Assembly: GCF_000812565.1 (NCBI RefSeq)
Contig: NZ_JTAM01000007.1
Span: forward strand, 1-64,000
Direction of reading: 5' to 3'
From: Flammeovirga sp. OC4
GTDB lineage: Bacteria; Bacteroidota; Bacteroidia; Cytophagales; Flammeovirgaceae
DNA: 64,000 nucleotides
The translations under genes and the position numbers were made by a program. The notes beneath the pieces were generated by a model. The model did no database searches. It was not told where the DNA came from and worked only from the letters and a program-made list of their open reading frames with translations. Positions within the stretch are counted from its first letter, which is position 1; every line of letters begins with the position of its first letter. Positions 25,169 to 35,519 of this stretch are shown here, one piece after another.

Positions 25169-26299
25169 CTAGTAAGAAAAATTGTGAAGCATGATTGGCA
25201 TCACAAGCATTAGAATATTTTCGTTCTCATCTTGATCTTCAGGAACAATCAATCCAGCCATACCCGGCTCAGATAATTGTAAAGTAATACGATCTGAAGC
25301 GATGTTGTTTAAGATTTCAATTAAGAATTTAGCATTAAAACCAATTTCTAAATCTTCACCATCGTGCTCACAGAATAAACGCTCTTTTGCTTCATTAGAG
25401 AAATCTAAATCTTCAGCAGAAACGAATAACTCATTGTCTTGGATCTTAAAACGTACTTGGTTCGTTGTTTTGTTTGCATAAATAACGATACGCTTCAAGC
25501 AACCCAATAACGCTTGACGATCTAAAGTGATATGGTTAGAGTTGTTTAATGGAATTACGTTCTCATAATCAGGGAAACGCTCATCAATTAAACGGGCAAT
25601 CAACTTCATGCTACCAAAAGTAAACACTGCGTATTGCTCATTGAACTCTAAAGTAATATCTAAAGATTCTGAAGGAAGAATATTTTTCAATTGAGTTAAT
25701 GCCTTTTTACCCATAATAATAGGAGACATCACACCATTTACTTGAATATCGTTTCTTCTGTATCTTACTAATCTATGAGAATCTGTCGCCACAAAATCAG
25801 AGTGCTCTTCCGTTAAGTTGAAGAATACACCGTTCATGTTAGGCTTCATGTCATCATTACTAGTCGCAAATAAAGTGTACCCAATCGCATCTGCCAATGC
25901 TTCACTTGTCATTGACAAAGTGTTTGACATTTGAAGATCAGGATTAGTAGGGTAGTCCTCTGCGTTTTCACCTGCTAACTTATAACGACCATTATCTGAA
26001 CTGATTTCGATAGTATACGTTTCAAAATCAATTGTAAATGTAACTGGTTGCTCTGGTAAGTTCTTTAATGTATCCGTCAACATTTTAGCTGGGATCGCAA
26101 CATTACCATCAGAGTTGGCCTCAACATTTACTTCAGAAATAATTGTAGTCTGCATATCCGATGCAGTAATTCTCAATAAACCACCTTGAATTTCAAACAA
26201 GAAATTCTCAAGGATAGGCATAGATGGGTTATTTGGGATAACACCATTCAACATCTGAATTTGCTTCAGAATTGTAGATGTGGATGCAATAAATTTCAT
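25169..26299 (-). CDS. dnaN: DNA polymerase III beta sliding clamp
   Basis: 376 residues, the usual length. It forms the ring that tethers the replicase to DNA. Three clamp domains are visible: about 1-120 (MKFIASTSTILKQIQMLNGV onward), 130-250 with TDSHRLVRYRR near 175, and 255-376 ending in MLVMPIMLHNFSY. Unlike in many bacteria it is not next to dnaA; it follows trpS with an 18-base gap and is probably co-transcribed with it. Confidence 0.96.
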   Translation of the reverse strand: MKFIASTSTILKQIQMLNGVIPNNPSMPILENFLFEIQGGLLRITASDMQTTIISEVNVEANSDGNVAIPAKMLTDTLKNLPEQPVTFTIDFETYTIEISSDNGRYKLAGENAEDYPTNPDLQMSNTLSMTSEALADAIGYTLFATSNDDMKPNMNGVFFNLTEEHSDFVATDSHRLVRYRRNDIQVNGVMSPIIMGKKALTQLKNILPSESLDITLEFNEQYAVFTFGSMKLIARLIDERFPDYENVIPLNNSNHITLDRQALLGCLKRIVIYANKTTNQVRFKIQDNELFVSAEDLDFSNEAKERLFCEHDGEDLEIGFNAKFLIEILNNIASDRITLQLSEPGMAGLIVPEDQDENENILMLVMPIMLHNFSY

Positions 26300-26317
26300 T
26301 ATCTTTTTCTTCTATTT

Positions 26318-27286
26318 TTAGAAACCAACTTTTTGACGAACTTCCTCCAGCTTCTTCAAAGCAATTGCTTTTGCTTTTTCTTCTCCAATGCTAAGTTCTT
26401 TTTCCAACTCATCAAGGTTTGACATGTAGTAGTCAAACTTCTCTCTTGCTTCAGCGTATTTTTCCAAGATAAGGTTCAATAAGGCAGTTTTTGCATGACC
26501 ATAGCCATAGTTACCACCTGTATAGTTATTTCTCATCTCTTCAATTTGCTCTTCAGAAGCAATCAATTTATACAAAGCAAATACATTACAAGTATCAGGA
26601 TCCTTTGGATCTTCTAATGGTAATGAATCTGTTTGGATTTTCATCACTTGCTTTTTCAACTGTCCTTTTGGTAAGAAAATATCAATTACGTTTCCGTATG
26701 ACTTACTCATTTTACTACCATCAGTACCAGGTATTGTCATAATCTCTTCGTCGATTACAGCTTCCGGCATTACGAAAGTTTCACCGTATTGACGGTTGAA
26801 AGCAGAACAGATGTCTCTTGTAATCTCAATATGTTGCTTCTGATCTTTACCTACAGGTACTTTTTCAGCATCATACAACACGATGTCAGACGCCATTAAT
26901 ACAGGGTAAGTGAAAAGTCCTGCATTGACATCTGATAACTTGTCAGATTTATCCTTAAATGAATGCGCATTAGCTAACATCGGGAAAGGTGTTAAGCAGC
27001 TTAAGTACCACGTTAACTCACAAACCTGAGGAATCTTCGATTGTCTATAGAAAACATTCTTTTTAGTGTCATAACCCAAAGCCAGCCATGCAGCTGCAGT
27101 AGCATACACGTTATTTTTTCTTTCTTCTGCATCTTTGATGGTTGTCATCGAGTGCAAATCAGCAATAAAAAGGAACGCCTCGTTATCGTCTGACTGTGAA
27201 AGTTCAATTGCAGGTTGGATTGCACCTAAAACATTTCCTAAATGTTGTCTTCCAGAGCTTTGTACTCCTGTTAGAATTCTTGCCAT
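26318..27286 (-). CDS. trpS: Tryptophanyl-tRNA synthetase
   Basis: 322 residues, class I synthetase charging tRNA-Trp. The HIGH-type motif appears as SSGRQHLGNVLGAIQ near residue 10 and the KMSKS motif as GSKMSKSYGN near 194. The conserved VGKDQKQHIEITRDI segment lies near 146. It is the first gene of a probable trpS-dnaN unit on the minus strand. The 291 bases upstream, before the divergent carbonic anhydrase-like gene, show no gene. Confidence 0.96.
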   Translation of the reverse strand: MARILTGVQSSGRQHLGNVLGAIQPAIELSQSDDNEAFLFIADLHSMTTIKDAEERKNNVYATAAAWLALGYDTKKNVFYRQSKIPQVCELTWYLSCLTPFPMLANAHSFKDKSDKLSDVNAGLFTYPVLMASDIVLYDAEKVPVGKDQKQHIEITRDICSAFNRQYGETFVMPEAVIDEEIMTIPGTDGSKMSKSYGNVIDIFLPKGQLKKQVMKIQTDSLPLEDPKDPDTCNVFALYKLIASEEQIEEMRNNYTGGNYGYGHAKTALLNLILEKYAEAREKFDYYMSNLDELEKELSIGEEKAKAIALKKLEEVRQKVGF

Positions 27287-27577
27287 GTTTAATGTCTGAC
27301 TAGTCTAAATTTTTGTCATTAATTTAATGTGCGAAATTAACAAAAAAATACTCCAACAAAAACTAAATACTTCACAACATTGAGCTTTCTTTTTGAAAAA
27401 AATATTGTAAGAATAATTATCGTATTGATTCGCTCCCCAAAACAAAGCCTTTTTCGATTGAAATAGTAATTATTATTAAATAATGCTAAGAATATATGTC
27501 TATTGTGATGAGTGACTTTAAACATTGTTCTTCATTAAGCAGACTTATTACCTTTAAGTACTAAAAAAGAAAAAAGT

Positions 27578-28105
27578 ATGGCATTAATAAAAAAAGTAAA
27601 AGGTGTAGCTCCAGTAATTCCTGAGAGCTGTTTTCTAGCAGACAATTCAACCGTAGTTGGTGAAGTAATAATGGGTGAGGAGTGCAGTGTATGGTTTAGT
27701 GCTGTTGTAAGAGGTGATGTAAATAAAATCACTATTGGAGATAAATGTAATATCCAAGATGGAGCAGTAATCCACGCTACCTATCAAACTTCAGCAACAA
27801 CTTTAGGCAATAATGTCTCTATTGGTCATAATGCTTTAGTACACGGTTGTACTATCCATGACAATGTATTAGTAGGAATGGGAGCGATTGTAATGGACGA
27901 TGCAGTAGTAGAGGAAAATGTGCTTATTGCAGCAGGTGCAGTAGTATTACAAAATGCACGATTGGAATCAGGTTACCTTTATGCAGGTATTCCGGCGAAG
28001 AAAATCAAACCATTGGATGATAAACTGAAAGCAGTTTTTGAAAGAACAGCCAACAATTATGTAATGTACAGCAGCTGGTTTGACGAAGAGCAGTTAGAAA
28101 GATAA
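27578..28105 (+). CDS. Gamma-carbonic anhydrase family protein
   Basis: 175 residues of left-handed beta-helix hexapeptide repeats, giving a trimeric fold. Zinc-ligand histidines are present in VIHA near residue 67 and in GHNALVHG near 88-95. The family includes active gamma-carbonic anhydrases and uncharacterised YrdA/PaaY-like proteins, so activity is plausible but not proven. It is monocistronic, ends in a shared hairpin with the ferredoxin gene, and is divergent from trpS. Confidence 0.9.
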   Translation: MALIKKVKGVAPVIPESCFLADNSTVVGEVIMGEECSVWFSAVVRGDVNKITIGDKCNIQDGAVIHATYQTSATTLGNNVSIGHNALVHGCTIHDNVLVGMGAIVMDDAVVEENVLIAAGAVVLQNARLESGYLYAGIPAKKIKPLDDKLKAVFERTANNYVMYSSWFDEEQLER

Positions 28106-28111
28106 GATATT

Positions 28112-28152
28112 AAAAAAAGGGTTTCATATCTGAATTTATGAAACCCTTAATT
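28112..28152. terminator. Shared terminator between carbonic anhydrase-like and ferredoxin genes
   Basis: AAGGGTTTCATA pairs with TATGAAACCCTT. An A-run precedes the stem and so gives a T-run on the minus strand; the plus-strand tail is AATTTATTG. It is strongest for the ferredoxin gene. Confidence 0.8.
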
Positions 28153-28182
28153 TATTGTAACGATTAAGAAAAAGTGAAATTC

Positions 28183-28947
<765 letters not shown>

Positions 28948-29880
28948 ATGATTAAATTAAGAACCTTATTCCTATTAGTCCCATTTATAGCATTATTCTC
29001 ATGTTCTGATGAGGAAAGTAGCGGACCCATTTATAACACTCTACCAGTAGCTGCTGATTGTAAATTAGCTTCTTATACTTATGTGGAGTCAATTGACAGT
29101 GCTAATGTAAACTTTCTGAGATATGAGAACACTGAAACCTATACTTATGAGAGTGAATTGCTAAAAACTTACCGTGATGATGTGAATTACAGTTTCATCG
29201 ATACTACAGGTCAACGTCAAGAGCAATCTGGTTTTATAGTGTATGATTTTGAGTATTCTGGAACTGAACTTGTTTCAGTGCAGAATAATGGTCAAGAACT
29301 ATTGGGAATTAGAAATGTCGATGGGAGACCATATATCTTGTTTGCTGAGGCAAGTTCAGGAGGACAAATTGAATTTGTAATGGAGTATGACGATCAAAAC
29401 CGATTAAAATATGTGTATAACAAGGAAGATCAAGGTGGGGAAATTTCTACCATCTCACACTATGAAATGATATATGATGAACAAGGTAATATCGTTGAAT
29501 TTAGCTTAACTGCAGCCAATGGAACAAAGGAGCTCATTAATGATTTTCAATATAATAGTACAATGAAGAATCCATATCAAGGACTAATCTTCTTTATTAT
29601 TTCACTATTTGAAACATCATTTGAAAATGATGGTATGTTTTTCGGTGATGCATCTAAACTAAGTCCTGGTATGGCACAATTCTATCGATTAAGCATCTAT
29701 AACTACCAAACAGAAAGATATGAAAGATCTCAATACGTAGAGACGGATGATTTTGATGAAGATATGACGTATACTACAAATGAAAATAATTATCCTAAGA
29801 CGGGTAGTAAGACGTTTAATTTTGCTCCAGGTATAATTACATCAGTAAACGAAACTTACACTTATACCAATTGTGATTAA
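28948..29880 (+). CDS. Lipoprotein of unknown function
   Basis: 310 residues with a lipoprotein signal (MIKLRTLFLLVPFIALFSCS), Cys acylation site near residue 19, followed by acidic residues (DEES) as in surface-exposed Bacteroidota lipoproteins. An upstream ATG at 28927 adds seven residues and cannot be excluded. The body has repeated beta-type phrases (YTYESELLKTYRDD, YDDQNRLKYVYN, YDEQGNIVEFSL) like YD-type or DUF4595-like repeats. Function unknown. Confidence 0.75.
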   Translation: MIKLRTLFLLVPFIALFSCSDEESSGPIYNTLPVAADCKLASYTYVESIDSANVNFLRYENTETYTYESELLKTYRDDVNYSFIDTTGQRQEQSGFIVYDFEYSGTELVSVQNNGQELLGIRNVDGRPYILFAEASSGGQIEFVMEYDDQNRLKYVYNKEDQGGEISTISHYEMIYDEQGNIVEFSLTAANGTKELINDFQYNSTMKNPYQGLIFFIISLFETSFENDGMFFGDASKLSPGMAQFYRLSIYNYQTERYERSQYVETDDFDEDMTYTTNENNYPKTGSKTFNFAPGIITSVNETYTYTNCD

Positions 29881-29954
29881 TTTTATAGCTGTTTGTATTA
29901 CTTTAAATTAAGTGTTATAATTACGGTATACACTTGAACTATCGTATTACTACT

Positions 29955-30089
29955 ATGGAATTATTCATTGGCATTATTCTTATCTCAATGCCTATATTAT
30001 TTGCAATAGGATTATTGACTTTCATGATGACTGGACCAAAGGATCAACAGGATATTGTTTCGGAATATAATGAGGCTAACAATGAGTAG
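29955..30089 (+). CDS. Small 44-residue membrane protein
   Basis: An ATG-to-TAG frame encoding one hydrophobic helix (MELFIGIILISMPILFAIGL) and a polar tail with PKDQQDIVSEYNEAN. It is followed 40 bases later by a strong terminator, which needs a transcript and supports it being real. It may be co-transcribed with the lipoprotein gene 75 bases upstream. No family recognised. Confidence 0.5.
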   Translation: MELFIGIILISMPILFAIGLLTFMMTGPKDQQDIVSEYNEANNE

Positions 30090-30129
30090 CCTATTCAAGA
30101 AGATATCTGTATGAGACTAATAATAATCC

Positions 30130-30166
30130 AAAAAGGGATATCACTATAGATGATATCCCTTTTTTA
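30130..30166 (+). terminator. Terminator after the small membrane protein gene
   Basis: AAAAAGGGATATC pairs with GATATCCCTTTTTT, a 13-bp stem ending in a T-run; it is near symmetric and may also serve the convergent DUF3078 gene. Confidence 0.82.
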
Positions 30167-30252
30167 GTATTATTTAGAGCTAAATTCAATTCATCATCAA
30201 AAGATGAAATTTTCTATAAAGTATAATTTCTTCATATAATAATAAGAGTAAA

Positions 30253-31176
30253 TTATTCCTTAGAGATACCAAGTCGATAGACTAAGCCAATATTTAAAGC
30301 ATGTTTAAACTGTATGTCTTGACCTTGTGTTCCATCATTTCTGGTTACAACTACATCTGGGTCATAGATTAACTGACTTGTAAAGTTCACATTCATAAAT
30401 TTGTTGACTTTCATATCAATCGTTAAATCCCAGTTGACAACCCATTCGGTTAATCGGTCATATTGAGCGAACATATTGTAAATTGATTTTAGGGTTACGT
30501 TTTTAACGATTTCCTTATCGAACCCTACCTTTACGTTCATACCAAGTTGATCTCTGAGTTGTTGTCCAGCATCTAAACCATATCTCTCTGAGAAAACAGT
30601 ATCTCTTACAAAGGTCATACGATTGGCTACAGGAGAGTAAGTGATATAAGCATATTTTACAGGCGTATAAGTAATACCAACATTGAGGTTCAAATAACCT
30701 GGAGCAAGAAAGTCTGAAATCTGAATTTCTTGTTCTACACCATTTGCATCATTTTTATACTCATATCCCTTTGCAAATTGAGTTCTAAAGTCACCTGCAG
30801 CGGTAAGAAGTACTTTTTCATGCCATTTGTAACTGTAATCTGCACCAAGGTTAAGTTGGTCATCTGTTTTCTTAAATGGAAATCTGCTATTGGATTGATT
30901 GATGAGGCCAAAAGCCAAATCAGTGTAAAGACGAGTGATAGCTCTATCAGTTTCTCGAATCGCTTTGTAATTCAAGAGGCCTCCAAATGAGTATGAACTT
31001 TCACCACCACCGGACCAATTGACGAGGCCTACATTTGAAAAGTTTAAACCTACTTGTAAACCATGTTTCCATTTCTTTGGAGGAGTGACAGAAGTAGAAT
31101 CCTGTGCTGTAAGCGAAAGTGTTGAAAAAAGGAACAGAATAAGAAAGACTAAATTTGTTTTTTTGGTTTTCATCAT
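30253..31176 (-). CDS. DUF3078 outer-membrane beta-barrel protein
   Basis: 307 residues with a signal peptide (start MMKTKKTNLVFLILFLFSTL, cleaved after LTAQ). The beginning of the mature protein WKHGLQVGLNFSNVGLVNWS carries the DUF3078 hallmark, and alternating beta strands run to a terminal aromatic-containing strand (NIGLVYRLGISKE). The function of this Bacteroidota family is unknown. On the minus strand a TACTTTTG box (31262-31269) lies 86 bases upstream, but no good -33 box is seen. Confidence 0.85.
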   Translation of the reverse strand: MMKTKKTNLVFLILFLFSTLSLTAQDSTSVTPPKKWKHGLQVGLNFSNVGLVNWSGGGESSYSFGGLLNYKAIRETDRAITRLYTDLAFGLINQSNSRFPFKKTDDQLNLGADYSYKWHEKVLLTAAGDFRTQFAKGYEYKNDANGVEQEIQISDFLAPGYLNLNVGITYTPVKYAYITYSPVANRMTFVRDTVFSERYGLDAGQQLRDQLGMNVKVGFDKEIVKNVTLKSIYNMFAQYDRLTEWVVNWDLTIDMKVNKFMNVNFTSQLIYDPDVVVTRNDGTQGQDIQFKHALNIGLVYRLGISKE

Positions 31177-31320
31177 AAAAAATGATTGAGAAATTAAAAT
31201 AAAATTGAAGATTTTTTAGAATCTAATTAATAGTTAAATACTATCTCCATTGGAGATTATGCAAAAGTAGAAATCTTGAACATAAATATTGTAAGAATTG
31301 ATGTTTTATACTTAATAAAA

Positions 31321-31354
31321 TTTGTCATCTCCTCTGCCAAATAAGTTAAATTTG
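31321..31354 (+). promoter_or_regulatory. Promoter candidate for the thioredoxin-like/protease pair
   Basis: TTTG (31321-31324), a 22-base spacer, then TAAATTTG (31347-31354), both boxes matching the Bacteroidota consensus; the spacer is a little long. It lies in the 308-base divergent region 31177-31484, which holds no gene. Confidence 0.45.
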
Positions 31355-31484
31355 TGTACTAGATTAAAGGTTTTAGATGATTTCTAAAAGATCTTTAAAA
31401 TTAAAACAGTATAAAGAAATAAATAAAAAATAACGTCGATTAAAAATTTCTTCATATATTTCATAATCATCTCCGTTAATTAAT

Positions 31485-31940
31485 ATGAACAAGATATCAA
31501 TTATTCTTTTAATAGGATTCGCTGTAGTTTTTAGTTATTCATTTAAAACTTTGAAAGTCAAGGGTGAAATAAGTTGGAAGTCAGCAGATGAAGCTATAGC
31601 TTCTTCAGTAAAAGATGGAAAACCAATTTTTATTGACGTGTACACTGATTGGTGTGGTTGGTGTAAGATTTTAGATAAAAAGACTTTTCAAAATAGTGAT
31701 GTAGTAGATTACGTATCGGACAACTACCATGCAGTAAAACTCAATCCTGAGAAAGATGGTTCATTTCAATTTAAAGGAAAGGATTATACCAATGAGTCAT
31801 TTGCTTTGTCACATGATGTAAACAGTTACCCCGCAATAATTGTTATACACCCAAAAGGTAAAGAAAAAGTTTATGTTGGTTATAGAGATTCTAAAAGTTT
31901 TTTAGAAATTTTAAAAAAATATAAACGTCAAGTTGATTAG
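31485..31940 (+). CDS. Exported thioredoxin-like protein
   Basis: 151 residues. An N-terminal hydrophobic segment (SIILLIGFAVVFSYSF) acts as signal or anchor, followed by a thioredoxin-fold domain with the motif WCGWC (Cys57 and Cys60), preceded by KPIFIDVYTD. This is the Thioredoxin_7/DUF255-like type. The cis-proline region is SYPAIIVI near residue 108. It probably reduces or isomerises disulfides in the periplasm. The protease gene starts 60 bases downstream on the same strand, so the two may form an operon. Confidence 0.87.
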   Translation: MNKISIILLIGFAVVFSYSFKTLKVKGEISWKSADEAIASSVKDGKPIFIDVYTDWCGWCKILDKKTFQNSDVVDYVSDNYHAVKLNPEKDGSFQFKGKDYTNESFALSHDVNSYPAIIVIHPKGKEKVYVGYRDSKSFLEILKKYKRQVD

Positions 31941-32000
31941 ATTTATAGTTTGAAAAATTATACCCATTTTAAAGAAATAAAATAACGAGAATAATTTAGG

Positions 32001-34127
32001 ATGATAAACAGAAAAAAAGCACTCATTTTACCTGTACTTTTAGTAGGGTTGGGATTATTTGGGTTTTCATTATTAGCAAGGATAGAAGCTCCAGAAGATA
32101 GCGATAAAAACGCAATAAAAAGAAGTCTATTATTTACAGCCTTAAAACAGATGCACTATAACAGTGTAGAAATAGATGACGATTTTAGTGAAAAGGCTTA
32201 TGATCAATATTTAAAAAATTTAGACCCGAACAAACGATATTTTCTGAAAAGTGATATTAATAAGTTCAATAAATCTAAAGATAAATTAGACGACGAAATT
32301 AAAAACAATTATAATACTGAATTATACGAACTTTCAGTTTCTATTTTTAATCAAAGAAGACAAGAGGTAGAAGAGATTACTGCTGATATTCTTTCTAAGC
32401 CATTTGATTTTAAAAAGAAAGAAGAAATTCTTTTTGATAGAGACGAGATGAACTTTCCTAAAAATGAAAAGGAAAGATACGATCGTTGGAGAAAGTCATT
32501 GAAGTATGCGGCTCTTTTAAGAATGAATTCGAAGTTGAAAACTGAAGAATCAAAGAAGGAAGATGCAGAGAAGAAAGGAGAAGATTACACTCCTATGAGT
32601 TATGAAGAGATTGAAGCAGACGTAAGAGAAAAAGTATTGACCAATTATAAAGATGTGTTTGATTATATGAGAAAGCAAGATGAGGAAGATCATTATGCTT
32701 TGTATATCAACTCAATGATCTCTATTTATGGTCCACATACAGAATATTTTCCACCAGAAAGAAAAGAACAGTTTGATACCGAAATCTCAGGTCACTTTGA
32801 AGGGATTGGTGCAAGATTACAACAAACTGGAGGAGAAGTGAAAGTGGTAAGTATCATCACGGGTAGTGCTTCATGGAAACAAGGTGATTTAGAAGCAAAT
32901 GATTTTATCCTTAAAGTAGCTCAAGGTGAAGAAGATCCCGTAGATATTTCTGGTATGTCATTAAAAAATGCCATTAAGTTAATCAAAGGGCCAAAAGGTA
33001 CAGAAGTTCGTTTGACGGTAAGAAAAACTGATGGTAGAATTGTGGTTATTCCAATTATCAGAGATGTTGTAGTGATTGAAGAATCTTATGCTAAATCAGC
33101 GGTTATTGAAGATAAGCAATCAGGTAAGAAAATTGGTCTGATTCATTTACCAAGTTTCTATGTAGACTTCCAAGACCGAAACGGTAGATCAAGTGGAAAA
33201 GATGTTTACCAAGAAATCAAAAAACTAAAAGCTCAAAATGTTGACGGTATTGTTCTTGACTTAAGAAATAATGGAGGTGGATCACTTGGTGATGCTGTTG
33301 AAATGGTGGGTCATTTTGTAGGCAGAAGCCCAGTGGTACAAGTGAAGAGTAAAATCTCTGGTTCTAAAACTTTAAAACCTGAAACAAATAATATTGAGTA
33401 CGATGGTCCATTGGTAGTAATGATCAATAGAATGTCTGCCTCAGCTTCAGAAATCGTTTCTGCGGCTTTACAAGATCACGGAAGAGCAGTAATTGTAGGT
33501 TCTAACTCTTTTGGTAAAGGAACAGTACAACGCTTTATTGATTTAGATAGAATGTCTCGATTGAATGAATACAAGCCATTAGGTTCATTGAAACTGACAA
33601 TTCAAAAATTCTATAGAATCAATGGTGGGGCGACTCAAGTAAGAGGCGTAGCACCTGATATTAAACTACCTGATACTTATGCATACTTAGAGGTAGGTGA
33701 GGAAGATCTTCCTTATGTGTTGCCTTGGGATGAGGTGGAGCCTTCTAAATACTCAATGTGGCCTCAACAACTTCCAATTGCTGATTTAAAAGCAAAATCG
33801 GAGCAAAGAGTTGCAAACAACGATGTATTTAAAATGGTGGAAGAAAATGCATTGCGTTTGAAGAAACAAGATGAAAAGAAATATTATACATTGAATCTTG
33901 AAGAGTTTAAAATTGAGCAAAAGAGATTAGATGAGGAATCGAAGAAATTAAGAGAAGCAACAACTACTCATGATGAGTTTGAAGTGACAGTGATGAAAGA
34001 TCATTACCCAACTTCAAAACCTGATTCAGTGATCGCTAAATCTGCTGAGAAGTGGGAAGAGATCATCAAAAAAGATGAGTATTTGAAAGAAGTAACATTG
34101 ATTATTTCTGATATGATGGTTCAATAA
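32001..34127 (+). CDS. Tail-specific protease, S41 family
   Basis: 708 residues, long Prc/Tsp type. The N-terminal membrane or signal segment is ALILPVLLVGLGLFGFSLLA. A helical Tsp N-domain (about 45-240), a PDZ domain (about 255-345, GHFEGIGARLQQTGGEVKVV) and the S41 catalytic domain follow. The catalytic Ser lies in MSASASEIVSAALQD near 483 and the Lys in NSFGKGTVQ about 25 residues on. The C-terminal region matches the DUF3340-type tail. It degrades periplasmic proteins from their C-termini. It ends in a strong terminator. Confidence 0.93.
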   Translation: MINRKKALILPVLLVGLGLFGFSLLARIEAPEDSDKNAIKRSLLFTALKQMHYNSVEIDDDFSEKAYDQYLKNLDPNKRYFLKSDINKFNKSKDKLDDEIKNNYNTELYELSVSIFNQRRQEVEEITADILSKPFDFKKKEEILFDRDEMNFPKNEKERYDRWRKSLKYAALLRMNSKLKTEESKKEDAEKKGEDYTPMSYEEIEADVREKVLTNYKDVFDYMRKQDEEDHYALYINSMISIYGPHTEYFPPERKEQFDTEISGHFEGIGARLQQTGGEVKVVSIITGSASWKQGDLEANDFILKVAQGEEDPVDISGMSLKNAIKLIKGPKGTEVRLTVRKTDGRIVVIPIIRDVVVIEESYAKSAVIEDKQSGKKIGLIHLPSFYVDFQDRNGRSSGKDVYQEIKKLKAQNVDGIVLDLRNNGGGSLGDAVEMVGHFVGRSPVVQVKSKISGSKTLKPETNNIEYDGPLVVMINRMSASASEIVSAALQDHGRAVIVGSNSFGKGTVQRFIDLDRMSRLNEYKPLGSLKLTIQKFYRINGGATQVRGVAPDIKLPDTYAYLEVGEEDLPYVLPWDEVEPSKYSMWPQQLPIADLKAKSEQRVANNDVFKMVEENALRLKKQDEKKYYTLNLEEFKIEQKRLDEESKKLREATTTHDEFEVTVMKDHYPTSKPDSVIAKSAEKWEEIIKKDEYLKEVTLIISDMMVQ

Positions 34128-34146
34128 TTGAAATCTTCATTCACCA

Positions 34147-34187
34147 CAAAAAGGTCACATTTCCACTTAGGGAGTGTGACCTTTTTA
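34147..34187 (+). terminator. Terminator after the tail-specific protease gene
   Basis: AAAAAGGTCACA pairs with TGTGACCTTTTT, 20 bases after the stop. Confidence 0.85.
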
Positions 34188-34346
34188 TTTCTTCTTTAAG
34201 GTGTTCTCTATTTGTAAATTTTAACCTTAATTTTTTCCAAGAAAATAACTTTTCTATCATATTTTTAACCGATTCAATAAAATGGTTTTTATATTGCACG
34301 TCTAAAAATGAATCAACAAAACGAACGATAGGAATAAATATAGATC

Positions 34347-35465
34347 ATGAGTATTGAGATACGTGAAGTAGTAACTAGAAAAGATCAAAAGAAATTTGTA
34401 GATATTCAATTTGAGCTTTACAAAGGAAGTGAATTTTGGGTACCGCCAATCAAAAAAGATGAACTTTCCATTTTTGACGAAAACAATCCGTTTGAAAAGT
34501 TTTGTGACACTCAATATTGGTTAGCCTATAAGGATGGTAAGTGTGTAGGTAGGATAGGTGCGATCATTAATTCAAAATATAATGAAAAAGCAGATGAGTC
34601 TAATGTTCGTTTCACGAGATTAGAGTTTATCAACGATAGAGAAGTTGTTCAAAAATTATTAGAAACAGCTGAAAAGTGGGGTAAAGATAAAGGGATGACA
34701 GGTATTGTTGGACCTTTGGGTTTTACGAACCTTGATCATCAAGGGATGATGATTGAAGGGCACGAGCATTTACCTTCGGTAGCTTCAGAATATCACTTAC
34801 CTTATTATAAAGAGCATTTAGAGGCATTAGGTTATGATAAATTAGTCGACTGGATCGAATTTAGATTAACCCTTGATGAGGAAGTTATTGAAAAAGGTAA
34901 AAAAGGTGCTGCTCTTTTGATGAGAAGAACGAAGACCAAAATTATTTCTTTCAATAGTTCTGATGAATTAGTGAGCTACGCTGATGATATTTTTAATTTA
35001 TTAGGTGAATCTTTTAAGGATCTTTATAGTGTTATTTCTTTTGATCATGAAATGGTAGAATACTATAAAAAGAAATTCTTGAAGTTATTATCCCCTAAAT
35101 ATGTAAAAGTATTAATGTCTGAGGATGATGAAATGATGGGTTTTGTAATTGGAATGCCTTCATTGTCGAAAGCACTTCAGAAAGCAAATGGAAGTATTTG
35201 GCCTTTTGGTTGGTATCACATCATGCAAGCGTTAAAGAAAAACGATACTTGTGATTTTCTTCTAACAGCTGTTCACCCAAAATTACAACGTCTTGGGGGC
35301 GGGGTGATGCTTGTTGGTGAATTGCAGAAAACGATGCAAGAAAATGGTATTAAGTATTTAGAAACAACAGGAATGTTCGAGACAAATCAGAAAGCGATCC
35401 AAAACTGGAAAAACTACGATCATATTCAACATAAGAGAAAAAGATGCTTTACGAAAGCACTTTAA
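34347..35465 (+). CDS. GNAT-like acyltransferase of 372 residues
   Basis: An N-terminal segment (FVDIQFELYKGSEFWVPPIK near 17) typical of a Bacteroidota family annotated as GNAT superfamily. Motifs include YKDGKCVGRIGAIIN near 60, GPLGFTNLDHQGMMIEG near 122, and a C-terminal GNAT core with FLLTAVHPKLQRLGGGVMLV near 305. The two-part organisation suggests tandem GNAT folds. Substrate unknown. It is monocistronic, with a symmetric terminator behind it shared with the PH-domain gene. Confidence 0.75.
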   Translation: MSIEIREVVTRKDQKKFVDIQFELYKGSEFWVPPIKKDELSIFDENNPFEKFCDTQYWLAYKDGKCVGRIGAIINSKYNEKADESNVRFTRLEFINDREVVQKLLETAEKWGKDKGMTGIVGPLGFTNLDHQGMMIEGHEHLPSVASEYHLPYYKEHLEALGYDKLVDWIEFRLTLDEEVIEKGKKGAALLMRRTKTKIISFNSSDELVSYADDIFNLLGESFKDLYSVISFDHEMVEYYKKKFLKLLSPKYVKVLMSEDDEMMGFVIGMPSLSKALQKANGSIWPFGWYHIMQALKKNDTCDFLLTAVHPKLQRLGGGVMLVGELQKTMQENGIKYLETTGMFETNQKAIQNWKNYDHIQHKRKRCFTKAL

Positions 35466-35478
35466 TATAGAGCTTAAT

Positions 35479-35512
35479 AAAAAACGGCCAATGAGTAATC
35501 ATTGGCCGTTTT
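35479..35512. terminator. Bidirectional terminator
   Basis: AAAACGGCCAATGA and TCATTGGCCGTTTT form a 14-bp stem with loop GTAA, placed between convergent stops at 35465 and 35520. Confidence 0.88.
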
Positions 35513-35519
35513 CGTTGGT

